A stretch of DNA of 5,441 nucleotides, taken from the NCBI GenBank assembly GCA_021846065.1, contig JAJZCP010000126.1:1-5441 (forward strand). Direction: 5' to 3'. Shown piece after piece: positions 5,368-5,441 of the stretch. Position 1 is the stretch's first letter, and each line of letters begins with the position of its first letter. The notes under the pieces are model-generated. The model did not search any database. It was not told the origin of the DNA and saw only the letters and a list, made by a program, of their open reading frames with translations. The stretch is from Acidobacteriota bacterium. GTDB taxonomy: Bacteria > Acidobacteriota > Terriglobia > Terriglobales > Acidobacteriaceae. The position numbers and the translations under genes are program-made.

Positions 5368-5441
5368 ATGAATTCCTCCAAGCACATTTTGGCCGTTTGC
5401 CGCTGGGGTTTCATTCTGGTTGAACCTGGGGGTGCGCTATG
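5368..5441 (+). CDS. Possible start of a divergent hypothetical protein (cut by window edge)
   Basis: An ATG at 5368 opens a frame that stays open to the right edge, encoding 24 residues starting MNSSKHILAVCRWGF. A GGAGAG sequence (5353-5358) lies nine bases upstream, and a promoter candidate with a perfect -35 lies further upstream. Nothing in the visible residues identifies a family, and 24 codons are too few to show coding character. The support is the start signals and the position opposite a gene on the other strand. Confidence 0.35.
   Translation, partial: MNSSKHILAVCRWGFILVEPGGAL

Overview
The window most likely comes from an Acidobacteriota genome, probably Acidobacteriaceae-like. 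The strongest clue is the pair at the left edge: a PadR-type regulator followed by the N-terminal prefix of a MacB/FtsX-type permease of the 'ADOP' class, a pairing found many times over in that phylum. The DNA is GC-rich and compact. Every well-supported gene lies on the minus strand, so the window is best read from right to left.

Layout in the direction of minus-strand transcription: (1) positions 5152-5367 are a divergent intergenic region with candidate promoters on both strands and two clean palindromes; a short ORF on the plus strand starts at 5368 and runs off the window. (2) 5151-4813 encodes a 112-residue exported protein made mostly of 11-residue repeats (33-bp repeats in the DNA), resembling LEA group 3 proteins. 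(3) 4731-2188 encodes a P2A (SERCA/PMCA-like) cation-transporting ATPase with all catalytic motifs. Its frame is broken near 2270, so the open frame ends inside membrane segment 7; the missing C-terminal membrane segments are still readable in the next frame, about 2269-1896. (4) 1887-814 encodes a complete AI-2E/PerM/TqsA-type membrane protein. (5) 684-319 encodes the PadR-like regulator, with its own promoter. (6) 282 to below 1 is the start of the ADOP permease.

Likely relations: the repeat protein, ATPase and PerM-type protein could form one transcription unit (gaps of 81 bases and, after frame repair, 8 bases). The PadR gene and ADOP permease form a second unit (36-base gap), in which the PadR protein probably controls its own promoter and the efflux-like permease.

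The points most worth a second look are the ATPase frame and an 8-bp repeat present three times (1933-1956) just before the PerM-type gene. Its copy number decides whether the repaired ATPase stops 8 bases before the next gene, runs into it out of frame, or fuses with it in frame. I saw no RNA genes, CRISPR arrays, insertion sequences or obviously new multi-gene system.
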